Part shown: positions 56,277 through 64,000 of the stretch, piece after piece
Layout: every line of letters begins with the position of its first letter
How positions within the stretch are numbered: the first letter of the stretch is position 1
NCBI RefSeq assembly: GCF_900109725.1
Contig: NZ_FOBC01000001.1
Coordinates: 186,001 to 250,000 of the forward strand
DNA from: Halomonas daqiaonensis
GTDB taxonomy: Bacteria > Pseudomonadota > Gammaproteobacteria > Pseudomonadales > Halomonadaceae
Direction of reading: 5' to 3'
DNA length: 64,000 nt
Program-made: the position numbers and the translations under genes
Notes under the pieces: generated by a model
What the model saw: the letters and a program-made list of their open reading frames with translations, nothing else
Told to the model about the DNA's origin: nothing
Databases searched by the model: none

Positions 56277-57483
56277 GGCATCTCGGCCCGCAGCCCGCCA
56301 GTTGGCGCTGTTCATCGGCCTGATGGTACTGGTGGGGCTCAACCTGCGCCCTGCCCTCTCCACCCTGGCGCCGGTACTCACTCGCATCCAGCAGGATACC
56401 GGGCTCTCGGCGCTGGCCATCGGTGCCCTGACTACCCTACCGGTACTCTGCCTGGGAGTCTTCGCTCCGCTGGCCCCCTGGCTGGCCAAGCGCTTCGGCC
56501 CCGAGAACACCCTGGCCGCCGCCCTGCTGCTGCTGGCCGGCGGCCTGCTGCTGCGTGGCGTGCCAGCCGTCGTCGCGCTATTTGCCGGCACCCTGATGGT
56601 GGGGGCCGCCATCGGCGTTGCCGGCACCCTGCTGCCGGCCCTGGTCAAGCGCGAGCTGCCGGCCGGAGCCGACTTGATGACCGGCGTCTATACCATGGCA
56701 CTCTGCCTCGGCGGCGCCCTGGGCGCAGGCCTCAGCATTCCCCTGGCCGAGACCCTGGGAGGCTGGCCGGCCGGACTGGCCAGTTGGGCCCTGCTGGCGC
56801 TGATAGCCCTGGTGGCCTGGCAGGTCCTGATGCCGCGCCATGATGCCACCACGAGCCTGCCCGGGAGCAGCGGGTCCATCCGCGAGTTGCTGAGCCAGCC
56901 GTTGGCCTGGCAGGTTATGCTGTTCATGGGCAGCCAGTCGTCGCTGGCCTACATCGTCTTCGGCTGGCTGCCCACCCTGCTGATGGCACGGGGATTCAGC
57001 GAGGCGGAGGCCGGCTGGATGATGGGTGCGTCGGTGATGGTGCAGCTGGTCTCGGCCCTTTCGGCGCCCTGGCTGGCACGGCTGGGCCGCGACCAGCGTC
57101 CTGCCCTGCTGATCGTGCTGGGCCTGGTCGCCGCCGGCTTCTGGCTGCTGCTGCAGGGACCGGCGGCCTGGCGCTGGCCCGGCGTCGTGCTGCTCGGCCT
57201 CGGCCAGGGTGGCGGCTTCAGCCTCGCTCTCACCCTGATCGTGCTGCGAACCGCCACCTCGCGCCTCGCCGGCAAGCTCTCGGGGCTGGTCCAGGGGGGC
57301 GGTTACACCCTGGCCGCCATGGGACCGCTGGCCATCGGCGTGATGCTGCAGTTCGAGGTGGGGCTGACCGTACTGACCCTGGTGCTGCTCGGCATCATCG
57401 CCGTCAGTATGGGCTTCGCCCTGCTCGCCGGTCGCAACCGACGCCTGGAGATCGACGACGAGGGACGGCTAGTCACCCGCTAG
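56260..57483 (+). CDS. MFS transporter, CynX/NimT family
   Basis: 407 residues, twelve membrane helices. The helix 1 motif G-L-N-L-R-P-A-L-S-T-L-A-P-V-L is the CynX/NimT (YeaN) family signature. Related members carry cyanate or nitroimidazoles, but the substrate varies and cannot be set here. The start ATG 56260 (ATG ATG) overlaps the upstream gene by 17 bases. Its stop sits inside a small palindrome ACCCGCTAGCGGGT. Confidence 0.88.
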   Translation: MMSGTEASRPAARQLALFIGLMVLVGLNLRPALSTLAPVLTRIQQDTGLSALAIGALTTLPVLCLGVFAPLAPWLAKRFGPENTLAAALLLLAGGLLLRGVPAVVALFAGTLMVGAAIGVAGTLLPALVKRELPAGADLMTGVYTMALCLGGALGAGLSIPLAETLGGWPAGLASWALLALIALVAWQVLMPRHDATTSLPGSSGSIRELLSQPLAWQVMLFMGSQSSLAYIVFGWLPTLLMARGFSEAEAGWMMGASVMVQLVSALSAPWLARLGRDQRPALLIVLGLVAAGFWLLLQGPAAWRWPGVVLLGLGQGGGFSLALTLIVLRTATSRLAGKLSGLVQGGGYTLAAMGPLAIGVMLQFEVGLTVLTLVLLGIIAVSMGFALLAGRNRRLEIDDEGRLVTR

Positions 57484-57595
57484 CGGGTCATCGTCCACCC
57501 GGCCTACTGACGACCCTGAGCCCATATTGCCGCCTCTCGGCGAACCGGTATCATGGCGCCTTCTCGTTCCCGATCCACCACCGACTGGAGCCCCT

Positions 57596-58648
57596 ATGCA
57601 CGCCCAGGTTTCCGCTGAACTTCCCGTTCTGGTGATCTACACCGGCGGCACCCTGGGCATGGTCGAGTCCTCCCGCGGCCTGGTTCCGGGCCGCAACATC
57701 GAGGAACGCCTGCGCAGGGCCCTGGCCGACCTGCCCCCGGGACGCCAGGCGAGTCTGCCGACCTTCGAGGTACTCGAGACAGACCGCCCCATCGATTCCA
57801 GCAATGCCACGCCCGATGACTGGCAGCGACTCGCCCTCCTGGTGGCGCGCCATTACCGGCAGCATGCCGGGATCGTCATCCTGCACGGCACCGACACCCT
57901 GGCCTGGACGGCCTCGAGCCTGGCCTTCCAGTTGCTGGGACTCGACCGCCCGGTGATCCTTACCGGTGCCATGCGGCCTCTGGAGGCAGAAGACAGCGAT
58001 GCTGTGGCCAATGTCGAGGATGCCCTGCGCTTCGCGGTCATCCCCCGCCTGCAGGAAGTGGCGATCTGCTTCGCCGGCCGCCTGCTGCGAGGGTGCCGTT
58101 CCCGCAAGTGGCAGACCCGGGAGGCCAACGCCTTCACCAGCCCCAACCAGCCACTGCTCGGCGAGCGGGTCGACGAGGATATCGTGCTCTATCCGGGACG
58201 CGGCCTGGCAGATCACCAGCGGGGAGCCCCGCGCTTCGAGCTGGCCGACTATTCGGCAATGCCCCCGGGGAGTGTCATTCGCCTCGCCCTCTGGCCGGGC
58301 ATGCAGGCCTGGCAACTGGAGGCCTGGTTGCGGGACGACCGGGTCAACGGCGCCATGCTCGAGGTATGGGGAGGCGGCAACCTGCCCAACGACCCGGCTC
58401 TGGTCGGGGCGCTCGCCCGAGCGAGCGGCGAGGGCAAGCTGCTGGCGGCCCTCAGCCAGTGTCCCTACGGCCCGGTGACCTTCGGCAGCTACGCTGCGGG
58501 ACAAGGGCTGAACGATGCCGGGGTGCTCTCGGCCGATGACATGACCCCGGAGGCCACCTTCACCAAGCTGGCCCACCTGCTGGCCCTGCCGCTAACGGAA
58601 AGTGATCGACGACGGCGGTTTCTTACGCCACTCGCCGGTGAGCGTTAA
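57596..58648 (+). CDS. ansA: type I cytoplasmic L-asparaginase
   Basis: 350 residues without signal peptide. Catalytic motifs are Y-T-G-G-T-L-G-M (Thr16) and H-G-T-D-T-L (Thr99-Asp100), with L-T-G-A-M-R-P following. Lack of a signal peptide and the T-G-G-T-L-G-M form point to the low-affinity cytoplasmic AnsA type rather than periplasmic AnsB. It hydrolyses asparagine to aspartate and ammonia. ATG 57596 has GGAG upstream; the frame open to 57527 has no support. Confidence 0.93.
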   Translation: MHAQVSAELPVLVIYTGGTLGMVESSRGLVPGRNIEERLRRALADLPPGRQASLPTFEVLETDRPIDSSNATPDDWQRLALLVARHYRQHAGIVILHGTDTLAWTASSLAFQLLGLDRPVILTGAMRPLEAEDSDAVANVEDALRFAVIPRLQEVAICFAGRLLRGCRSRKWQTREANAFTSPNQPLLGERVDEDIVLYPGRGLADHQRGAPRFELADYSAMPPGSVIRLALWPGMQAWQLEAWLRDDRVNGAMLEVWGGGNLPNDPALVGALARASGEGKLLAALSQCPYGPVTFGSYAAGQGLNDAGVLSADDMTPEATFTKLAHLLALPLTESDRRRRFLTPLAGER

Positions 58649-58739
58649 GGCATTGCCTGCAGCGTTGACGGACGTCTAGCACGTCGTCTCTGAAGTCGCT
58701 AAGGTGGGTGTTTCTCGACAGGACAGCAGGAGCTACGTC

Positions 58740-58976
58740 ATGGAACACCCAGACCACCCCTTCACCGAACTCTTCGAGCAGCTCGGCCTCGCCTCGGATC
58801 CCGAAGCGATCAAGCGCTTCATCGAGCGCCATGCCCCCATTCCCGAGGAAATCCCCCTGCACGAGGCGCCCTGCTGGAACGAAGGCCAGGCGGAGTTCCT
58901 GCGCGAGGCCCTCGAGGAAGACGCCGACTGGGCCGAAGTGGTCGACCATCTCGACGCCTCGCTGCGCAAGGGCTGA
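58740..58976 (+). CDS. DUF2789 family small acidic protein
   Basis: 78 residues and strongly acidic. The pattern F-x-x-L-F-E-Q-L-G-L-x-S-D-P, I-x-x-F-I-x-x-H, L-H-E-A-P-C-W-N and A-E-F-L-R-E-A-L...D-A-D-W-A-E-V-V-D-x-L matches DUF2789, helical proteins of unknown function. The ATG at 58740 has AGGAG upstream; an in-frame ATG at 58704 would add twelve residues without support. Confidence 0.85.
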   Translation: MEHPDHPFTELFEQLGLASDPEAIKRFIERHAPIPEEIPLHEAPCWNEGQAEFLREALEEDADWAEVVDHLDASLRKG

Positions 58977-59300
58977 GTGAGCAGCAATGCCTCAGCCCCA
59001 GGATTCAGGTCGACGGATTCAAGTCACCGAAGGGGGCCCACTCGGAGGCGTATCGGAAGCAGGCGGATCTTGCGGCAGCCGCCCTGACTCGGACAGCAAG
59101 CTTGGCATGGACGCCACACGGCAATCCACGAGATGCAGCACCCAAAGCTGTCCCGCCAGAGCGGCAAGACACCAGAACAAGCCATTGATCATGGGGAGAC
59201 CCTCGCACAAGCCGACGGCTTGTTCACCCCAGCATAGCCCTCCCGAAAGGCGGCAGTAAGACGGGCCGCTGGTTGTTTTTATCGATCACGGTCGTCGAGC
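58977..59300. other. intergenic region with one doubtful small ORF
   Basis: 324 bases between the DUF2789 gene and the SRPBCC gene. It holds a small hairpin, ACAAGCC-GAC-GGCTTGT (59207-59223), and a minus-strand ORF listed separately. No RNA gene or repeat recognised. Confidence 0.4.
59019..59192 (-). CDS. doubtful 57-residue ORF with one membrane-like helix
   Basis: Reads M-I-N-G-L-F-W-C-L-A-A-L-A-G-Q-L-W-V-L-H, a possible N-terminal membrane helix, followed by a Pro/Ser-rich tail. GAGG lies 8 bases before ATG 59192. There is no recognised family, and another open frame overlaps it, so it may be chance. Confidence 0.25.
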   Translation of the reverse strand: MINGLFWCLAALAGQLWVLHLVDCRVASMPSLLSESGRLPQDPPASDTPPSGPPSVT

Positions 59301-59711
59301 TCATAGCTTCGCCTCGACCCGCTCCAGGATCTGGCGGCTGACCTTGCTGACCAGAGGACGGGCAGCGCGGTTGACGGCCTTCTCCAGCAGCCGGTTGCGG
59401 ATGGCATAGGTCAGTGTCAGAGCCACTTCGGTGCCCTCTGGTACAGGCCTGAGGCGATAGCAGCCCCGGTTGTGCACCCCGTCCAGCGATTCCCAGGCCA
59501 GCACCTCCGGCGCTCGCGACTCGGTAATCTCCACATCGAAGGTCCAGTCCATGCCGACCGCGTGGACATGCCAGCGATAGCGGTCCTTCCCCAGTGGCTC
59601 GATGGCCTGGATCAGGTCGGAGTAATCGGCAAAGTCCTCGACCCGTTCGAGCAGGGCGAAGACCCGCTCGGGAGGTGCCTTGAGAATCGCGCTGTGTTCG
59701 ATAGTGGCCAT
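59301..59711 (-). CDS. SRPBCC family (START-like) protein
   Basis: 136 residues. M-A-T-I-E-H-S-A-I-L-K-A-P-P-E-R-V-F-A-L-L begins the typical SRPBCC helix-grip fold (beta strand then helix), with V-E-D-F-A-D-Y-S-D-L near 28 and a C-terminal amphipathic helix. This resembles the polyketide cyclase/dehydrase group. No RnfH or SmpB lies next to it, so I do not call it RatA. GGGAG precedes ATG 59711. The ligand is unknown. Confidence 0.82.
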   Translation of the reverse strand: MATIEHSAILKAPPERVFALLERVEDFADYSDLIQAIEPLGKDRYRWHVHAVGMDWTFDVEITESRAPEVLAWESLDGVHNRGCYRLRPVPEGTEVALTLTYAIRNRLLEKAVNRAARPLVSKVSRQILERVEAKL

Positions 59712-59823
59712 GCCGCTCCCTGTTCGATGATCAATCGATGTCCACAATGTCGCCGGCAACCCTGGATGTCCAGCCGCCGTCCGGGTCAGCCAAGACTATT
59801 GCACATAACTCCGAGGCTAATCT

Positions 59824-59914
59824 GGGGAAAAGCCTGCGAGGAGGCGCTGTGAACCCGTCCTTGGGCGCTACCGACGCCATCCGTGGCGTAGGACCTCCTC
59901 TTCGGCTTGTCCCC
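59824..59914 (+). repeat. palindromic intergenic repeat, copy 1
   Basis: About 91 bases. The outer arms GGGGAAAAGCCTGCGAGGAGG and CCTCCTCTTCGGCTTGTCCCC are imperfect inverted repeats of each other, and an inner hairpin ACGCCA-TCCG-TGGCGT lies in the right half. A second copy in the opposite orientation lies at 61513-61604, with about nine differences by eye. Copy 1 sits 41 bases beyond the trhP stop codon. Confidence 0.85.
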
Positions 59915-59954
59915 AACGCCTCTCACCGTACGTAACTGCGATAATTCTGCCGGG

Positions 59955-61370
59955 TCAGAGATCACGCATCAGCAGCGCGAACTCGATGCGCTCCGGCGCG
60001 ATGGCTTCACCCGGCACAGGGATGCGTACCACATGGCCCGAACCCGGTGCCGCCCCCACGGATTCGCCGCGCCGGTTCTCGATATGCTCGAGCACGAAGC
60101 GACGGTTGCCGCCGGGCAGCATCAATTCCATGCCGTCGCCCACCTCGAAGCGGTTCTTGACGTCGATCTGGAGTACACCGCGGTCCGGGTCGTAGCCGGT
60201 GACCTCGCCGACGAACTGCTGGTGGACACCCACCGAATTGCCCTGCTCGTAGTTCTGGTATTCGTCGTGGACGTGACGACGATAGAAGCCCTCCGTATAA
60301 CCACGGTTGGCCAGGTTGTCGAGTTCGTCCATCAGGCGCATGTCGAAGGGCCGGCCGGCCACGGCGTCATCGATGGCCCGGCGATAGACCTGGGCAGTAC
60401 GCGCCACATAGTAGTGGGACTTGGTGCGACCCTCGATCTTCAACGACGTCACACCCATCTCGGTGAGCCGCGGCACATGCTGGACGGCACGCAGGTCCTT
60501 GGAGTTCATGATATAGGTACCGTGCTCGTCCTCGAACACCGGCATCAGCTCACCGGGCCGGGAGCGATCCTCGATCAAGGCCGAGAGCTCGTCCTGACCC
60601 TCCACGCCGCCGGCGGTAGCGGTACTGGCAACCTCGGCACTGCCGCCGCCGGAGGCGATAAGCCCTCCCTGACCTTCCGGCGTCCAGATGCCGCTGCCCG
60701 CATGCGCGCGGGCGGAGTTGGCCGGCACCAGGTCGCCGGTCTCGTCGTGGGCGGCGGCCACGGTGTTGTACTTCCAGCGGCAGGCGTTGGTGCAGGTGCC
60801 CTGGTTGGGGTCGCGATGGTTGAAGTAGCCTGAGAGCAGGCAGCGCCCGGAGTAGGCGATACACAGCGCGCCGTGGACGAAGGTCTCGATCTCCAGTTCC
60901 GGGCATTCGGCGCGTATCTCGGCGATCTCCGCCAACGACAGCTCACGCGAAAGGATGATGCGGCTGATGCCCTGCTGCTGCCAGAACTTCGCCGCGGCCC
61001 AGTTGACCACGTTGGATTGCACCGAGAGGTGGATGACCTGGTCCGGCCAGCGCTCGCGGACCATCATGATCAGGCCCGGGTCGGACATGATCAGCGCATC
61101 CGGCCCCGCCTCGATCACTGGCTCCATGTCGCGCAGGTAGGTCTTCAACTTGCTGTTGTGCGGTGCGATGTTCGAGGCCACATAGAACTGCTTGCCCCGC
61201 TCGTGGGCATAGGCGATGCCACGGTGCAGGTTGTCGATCTTGAAGTCGTTGTTGCGCACGCGCAGCGAGTAGCGCGGCTGGCCGGCATAGACGGCATCCG
61301 CCCCGTAGGCGAAGGCATAGCGCATGTTCTTGAACGTCCCCGCCGGGGAGAGCAGTTCGGGAGCTTTCAT
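59955..61370 (-). CDS. trhP: TrhP-like tRNA hydroxylation protein (peptidase U32 family)
   Basis: 471 residues. The U32 signature lies in E-T-F-V-H-G-A-L-C-I-A-Y-S-G-R-C-L-L-S-G, with Cys170, Cys177, Cys193 and Cys197 as likely Fe-S ligands. The sequence follows E. coli YegQ/TrhP, which with prephenate-dependent hydroxylation makes ho5U34 in tRNA. A Gly/Ala-rich insert of roughly 60 residues (about 205-265) replaces a shorter loop in E. coli. The two flanking repeats isolate it as a single-gene transcript. Confidence 0.9.
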   Translation of the reverse strand: MKAPELLSPAGTFKNMRYAFAYGADAVYAGQPRYSLRVRNNDFKIDNLHRGIAYAHERGKQFYVASNIAPHNSKLKTYLRDMEPVIEAGPDALIMSDPGLIMMVRERWPDQVIHLSVQSNVVNWAAAKFWQQQGISRIILSRELSLAEIAEIRAECPELEIETFVHGALCIAYSGRCLLSGYFNHRDPNQGTCTNACRWKYNTVAAAHDETGDLVPANSARAHAGSGIWTPEGQGGLIASGGGSAEVASTATAGGVEGQDELSALIEDRSRPGELMPVFEDEHGTYIMNSKDLRAVQHVPRLTEMGVTSLKIEGRTKSHYYVARTAQVYRRAIDDAVAGRPFDMRLMDELDNLANRGYTEGFYRRHVHDEYQNYEQGNSVGVHQQFVGEVTGYDPDRGVLQIDVKNRFEVGDGMELMLPGGNRRFVLEHIENRRGESVGAAPGSGHVVRIPVPGEAIAPERIEFALLMRDL

Positions 61371-61712
61371 CTGGGGTCACCGTTGTCAGGACGATGGCGC
61401 GCAGCGGCGCAGGGTGTGAAGGGAGCAGGAGTATAACAGCGCCGAGCGCCTGGCGCCGAGCTGTCAAATGTTTTCGCCAGGGCTATCGCAGTTAGGCACA
61501 ACGAGAGACGCCGGGGACAAGCCGAAGAGGAGGTCCTACGCCATGGAGGGCGTCGGTAGCGCCCAAGGATGGGTTTTAAAGCGCCTCCTCGTAGGCTTAT
61601 CGCCGGATCAGCCTCGAGCAGATAGATCTATGTGCAAGAGCCCTGGTGTTTTCGCGACGAGGCGGCATCACGTAGACTGTGCCTTTTCGAATCTTCCGCC
61701 CAGGGCAACGCC
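61371..61712. other. intergenic region upstream of trhP, with repeat copy 2
   Basis: 342 bases between divergent trhP and the YkgJ gene. Its main content is the repeat at 61513-61604. Both promoters must lie in the remaining bases; no clear -10/-35 pair was seen. Confidence 0.4.
61513..61604 (-). repeat. palindromic intergenic repeat, copy 2 (inverted)
   Basis: Arms GGGGACAAGCCGAAGAGGAGG (61513-61533) and CCTCCTCGTAGGCTTATCGCC (61584-61604) bracket a core that is the reverse complement of copy 1. The core GGCGTCGGTAGCGCCCAAGGA (part of 61549-61568) is identical to copy 1 read backward. Confidence 0.85.
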
Positions 61713-61967
61713 ATGACAGACGCCTGCCGTCCCGGATGCGGCGCCTGCTGTATCGCTCCCTCGATCAGCTCGCCGATTCCGGGCATGCCTGACGGTAAAC
61801 CGGCGGGCATGCGCTGCATACAGCTCGATGATGCCAATCTCTGCCGGCTGTTCGGTGATCCGCGCCGTCCCGGAGTGTGCACGCGCTTCGATTACGACCC
61901 CGAGCTGTGCGGCGAGCGGCGCGAAGAGGCGCTCAGGCGCATTGAGGCCTTGGAGTTGGCCACCTGA
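61713..61967 (+). CDS. YkgJ family cysteine-cluster protein
   Basis: 84 residues with eight cysteines (positions 5, 9, 12, 13, 35, 44, 56 and 66), in the order C-R-P-G-C-G-A-C-C...R-C-I...C-R-L-F...V-C-T-R-F...L-C-G. This is the YkgJ/UPF0153 pattern of a putative zinc or iron-sulfur binding protein; the function is unknown. ATG 61713 gives the family start; the frame is open to 61632 without support. Confidence 0.87.
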   Translation: MTDACRPGCGACCIAPSISSPIPGMPDGKPAGMRCIQLDDANLCRLFGDPRRPGVCTRFDYDPELCGERREEALRRIEALELAT

Positions 61968-61981
61968 CGCCCTCGCCTCCC

Positions 61982-62019
61982 GACGTTAACGGCGCCCTCC
62001 AGGGGGCGCCGTTAACGTC
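61982..62019. terminator. 16-bp palindromic terminator between the YkgJ gene and the ATPase/TPR gene
   Basis: GACGTTAACGGCGCCC (61982-61997) and GGGCGCCGTTAACGTC (62004-62019), loop TCCAGG. A perfect stem between convergent genes; no T-run. Confidence 0.75.
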
Positions 62020-62040
62020 AGCGAATTGCGTATCCGAATC

Positions 62041-64000
62041 TCAGGAGGAGAGATCCGCGGCACGGGGCAGCCGCCGGTCCAGCAGGGTTCGCCAGCGCAT
62101 CAGGACCGGCGCATCGCTGTGGCTCACCTCGTCCAGCAAGGTTCGAAACTCCTCCCGAGACACCTCATCACAGGGATCGATGAGCATCAGCCAGAGCTCC
62201 AGGGCGGCGAGCTGCTGGTGGAGGTTGCCATCCTCCCGTGCCTGCACCAGTGCCTGCTCGGCGAGGTTCCTGACCTCCTCGTGGGAGTGCCCCAGGCGCT
62301 GCCGGACGCTTGCCAGATGCACGGCCAGTTCCGGGACGAACAGGGTGGTGCGCTCACGGGCGATCATCAGGCACTGGTCGAGGTAGTCCTCGGCACGGGA
62401 AAGCTCTCCCAGGGCCAGACAGGCATCCACGTACCACAGCGCCGGACGCTGGTAAGGGTCTCGCCCGGTAACCTCGGCCAGCTCCTCCTGGGCCGACTCG
62501 ATCTGGGCCAGTCCGTCACGGTCACCGGCCAGGGCCCGCTGCCATCCCAGCACGATGCGCGAGGCCACCTGCCAGAGATGCAGGTCGGGGGTGCCGGTCA
62601 GCTCGAACGCCCGTTCGGCCCGCATGGTGGCCAGGTGCACATGGCCCAGTTGGCGATAGAGGGCTGCGGCATACATCAGCGCCATCGCCAGGCTGCCGGG
62701 GTGGCCGATGCGTTCGGCCAGCCGGATGGCCGATTCCACCTGACGCTCGGCACGCCGGTAGTCGCCCCGCAGACAGAGTGTCCAGCCCTGGAAGCAGGCG
62801 GCCGCGACCTGGGGATGGTCGGAGAACGGCAACCACTCGATCATCATCGGGACATTGAGCGGGTCGATCTCCTCCAGATGGTCATAGGCCTGGGAGATGC
62901 GTCCGGCCCAGTATTCGCAGCTGGCGCGTGCGTAGTCGGCCAGGCGCTGGTAGCGGGGATCTTCTAGACGAGCGGCGAGGCCTGCCAGGCGCGAGGCCAG
63001 CGAGAAGGCATCGGCATGGGCATGGCGCTGGCTGCAGCCCACCCAGAGGCCCCACTGGACCAGGAAGGCCTGCTCCAGATCTCCGCCCTCGTCCAGACCG
63101 GCCTCTTCCTGGGCGAGAAGTTCCCGGGCCCGCACAAAGCTCTCGTGGGCGGTAGGCGAGCCGTGTCCCTCCAGGGTGAAGGCGGCCTGACCGCGCACGG
63201 TGAGCAGGCTGATCTCGCGCTCGGCCTGACCCTCGACATGGCGCAGGCTGGCCAGACCGAAGTCGGCCATCTTCAGCGCCGTGCGGTTGGCGCTGACCTT
63301 GAGGGCCTCACGGGCAGCCAGCTCGAAGTAGCGTGCACCACGAGCATAGTGGCCGCTGCGCCGCAGGTGGGTGGCGAAGTCGCCGGGATGGCGACTGATC
63401 CACATGGGAAAGCGCTCCTCGATCAGGCTGACCACCTGACGGTGGATGCTGACGCGCACGTCCCGGGGGCAGGAGAGATAGGCGGCTTCCTGCAGCAACT
63501 GGTGGGTGAACTGATATTCGCGCTCGCCCTCCTCGCCCTCGGCCGGCTCGATGATCTCAAGCCGTCGCATCTGTTCCAGCGCCGGTGCCAGGCGGCTCAT
63601 CTCCCAGCCACTGCATTCGGCCAGGAAGTCGAGACGAAAGCGGCGTCCGAGCACGGCCGCCACGTGGGCCACCTCGCGGTCGCTGTCGAGCTGGTCGATG
63701 CGGCTGGCCAGCAGCCCCAGCAGGCCACGGGGCAGCTCGTCGAGCTGAACGCTGCGCCCTTCTCGGCGATCCATGTCCACCCGCCGGCAGATCTCCTGAA
63801 GGTAGAGCGGAACGCCATCGCAGCGCTCGATGATCTGGCCGCGCAGCCGTGGGCTCAAGTGGATGCGGTAGCGACGCGCCAATTGGGAGAGCAGACGCGA
63901 GGACTGCATGGCGTCCAGCCGGCCCAAGGAAATCTGCTGGTCCCAGTGCAGCTTTGCCGGCAACGCTTCTCGACCGTGGTGGCTGGCCACCAGCAGGAAG
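62041..64000 (-). CDS. large ATPase with C-terminal TPR-like helical repeats, N-terminus beyond window
   Basis: At least 652 residues; the frame is open through the right edge. The first visible part, F-L-L-V-A-S-H-H-G-R-E-A then ...S-R-L-L-S-Q-L-A-R, looks like the strand after Walker B and the winged-helix lid of STAND/AAA ATPases (G-V-P-L-Y-L-Q-E-I-C-R-R). Degenerate TPR-like helices fill about the last 450 residues (A-L-Y-R-Q-L-G-H-V-H-L-A-T-M-R-A-E-R-A-F). It ends without a LuxR helix-turn-helix, so any output domain would be N-terminal, as in cyclase- or kinase-ATPase-TPR proteins. Confidence 0.8.
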   Translation of the reverse strand, partial: FLLVASHHGREALPAKLHWDQQISLGRLDAMQSSRLLSQLARRYRIHLSPRLRGQIIERCDGVPLYLQEICRRVDMDRREGRSVQLDELPRGLLGLLASRIDQLDSDREVAHVAAVLGRRFRLDFLAECSGWEMSRLAPALEQMRRLEIIEPAEGEEGEREYQFTHQLLQEAAYLSCPRDVRVSIHRQVVSLIEERFPMWISRHPGDFATHLRRSGHYARGARYFELAAREALKVSANRTALKMADFGLASLRHVEGQAEREISLLTVRGQAAFTLEGHGSPTAHESFVRARELLAQEEAGLDEGGDLEQAFLVQWGLWVGCSQRHAHADAFSLASRLAGLAARLEDPRYQRLADYARASCEYWAGRISQAYDHLEEIDPLNVPMMIEWLPFSDHPQVAAACFQGWTLCLRGDYRRAERQVESAIRLAERIGHPGSLAMALMYAAALYRQLGHVHLATMRAERAFELTGTPDLHLWQVASRIVLGWQRALAGDRDGLAQIESAQEELAEVTGRDPYQRPALWYVDACLALGELSRAEDYLDQCLMIARERTTLFVPELAVHLASVRQRLGHSHEEVRNLAEQALVQAREDGNLHQQLAALELWLMLIDPCDEVSREEFRTLLDEVSHSDAPVLMRWRTLLDRRLPRAADLSS

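Overview
The window is chromosomal DNA from a GC-rich gammaproteobacterium, most likely Halomonas or a close relative in Halomonadaceae. The reasons are the intact thrS-infC-rpmI-rplT-pheS-pheT-ihfA operon, a Pseudomonas-like cox/ctaAB/SURF1 block encoding a caa3-type oxidase, acidic proteins, a TRAP transporter, and several small DUF genes (DUF2788, DUF2909, DUF2970, DUF2489, DUF2789) that usually travel in this group. The genus is an inference. I see no prophage, insertion sequence, CRISPR array or plasmid feature. This is mostly core chromosome with a few repeat elements.

Layout. 1-7.9 kb: end of a MioC-like flavodoxin, a DUF2788 gene, then (minus strand) the thrS-to-ihfA translation operon, with an apparent AUC start codon for infC and a strong terminator/attenuator before pheS. 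7.9-9.5 kb: an OmpA-family lipoprotein and a DUF2489 protein. 9.7-17.8 kb: the cytochrome c oxidase cluster on the minus strand (ctaC with a fused cytochrome c domain, ctaD, ctaG, ctaE, SURF1, a divergent SCO-like protein, ctaA and ctaB). One divergent DUF2909 gene sits inside it and a DUF2970 gene lies upstream. 18-20.7 kb: a phasin-like protein, lrgAB, tRNA-Pro(GGG) and small genes. 20.8-24.4 kb: a GNAT enzyme, a dctPQM TRAP transporter and a small lipoprotein. 24.4-31.5 kb: a DUF938 methyltransferase, rluF, a P2-type cation ATPase and hrpB.

31.5-42.7 kb is a purine-catabolism region. It holds a RutR-like TetR regulator with a RutR-type palindrome in the divergent promoter, then xdhA, xdhB, xdhC and guaD, with adenine deaminase a little further on. 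Together these would funnel guanine and adenine through xanthine and hypoxanthine to urate. A diguanylate cyclase and a di-haem cytochrome c peroxidase lie among them. 42.7-48.6 kb: a cyanide-insensitive-type bd oxidase (cydA, cydB) with its cydD/cydC assembly exporter, giving the cell a quinol oxidase as well as the caa3 branch. 48.9-53.7 kb: a Na+/Ca2+ antiporter and the pqiABC envelope lipid-transport operon. 53.8-58.9 kb: a RhlE-like helicase, two unrecognised genes, a CynX-family transporter, cytoplasmic asparaginase and DUF2789.

59-64 kb: an SRPBCC protein, trhP (U32 family) flanked by two inverted copies of a palindromic repeat of about 92 bp, a YkgJ cysteine-cluster protein, and the C-terminal part of a large ATPase/TPR protein that runs off the right edge.

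The observations most worth following are the repeat pair around trhP, the REP doublet that supplies the xdhC stop codon, the RutR-type operator, the AUC start of infC, the SCO-like protein of the cox cluster, the altered M6 motif of the P-type ATPase, and the two-gene unknown module at 55.2-56.3 kb. I did not find a clearly novel multi-gene system.
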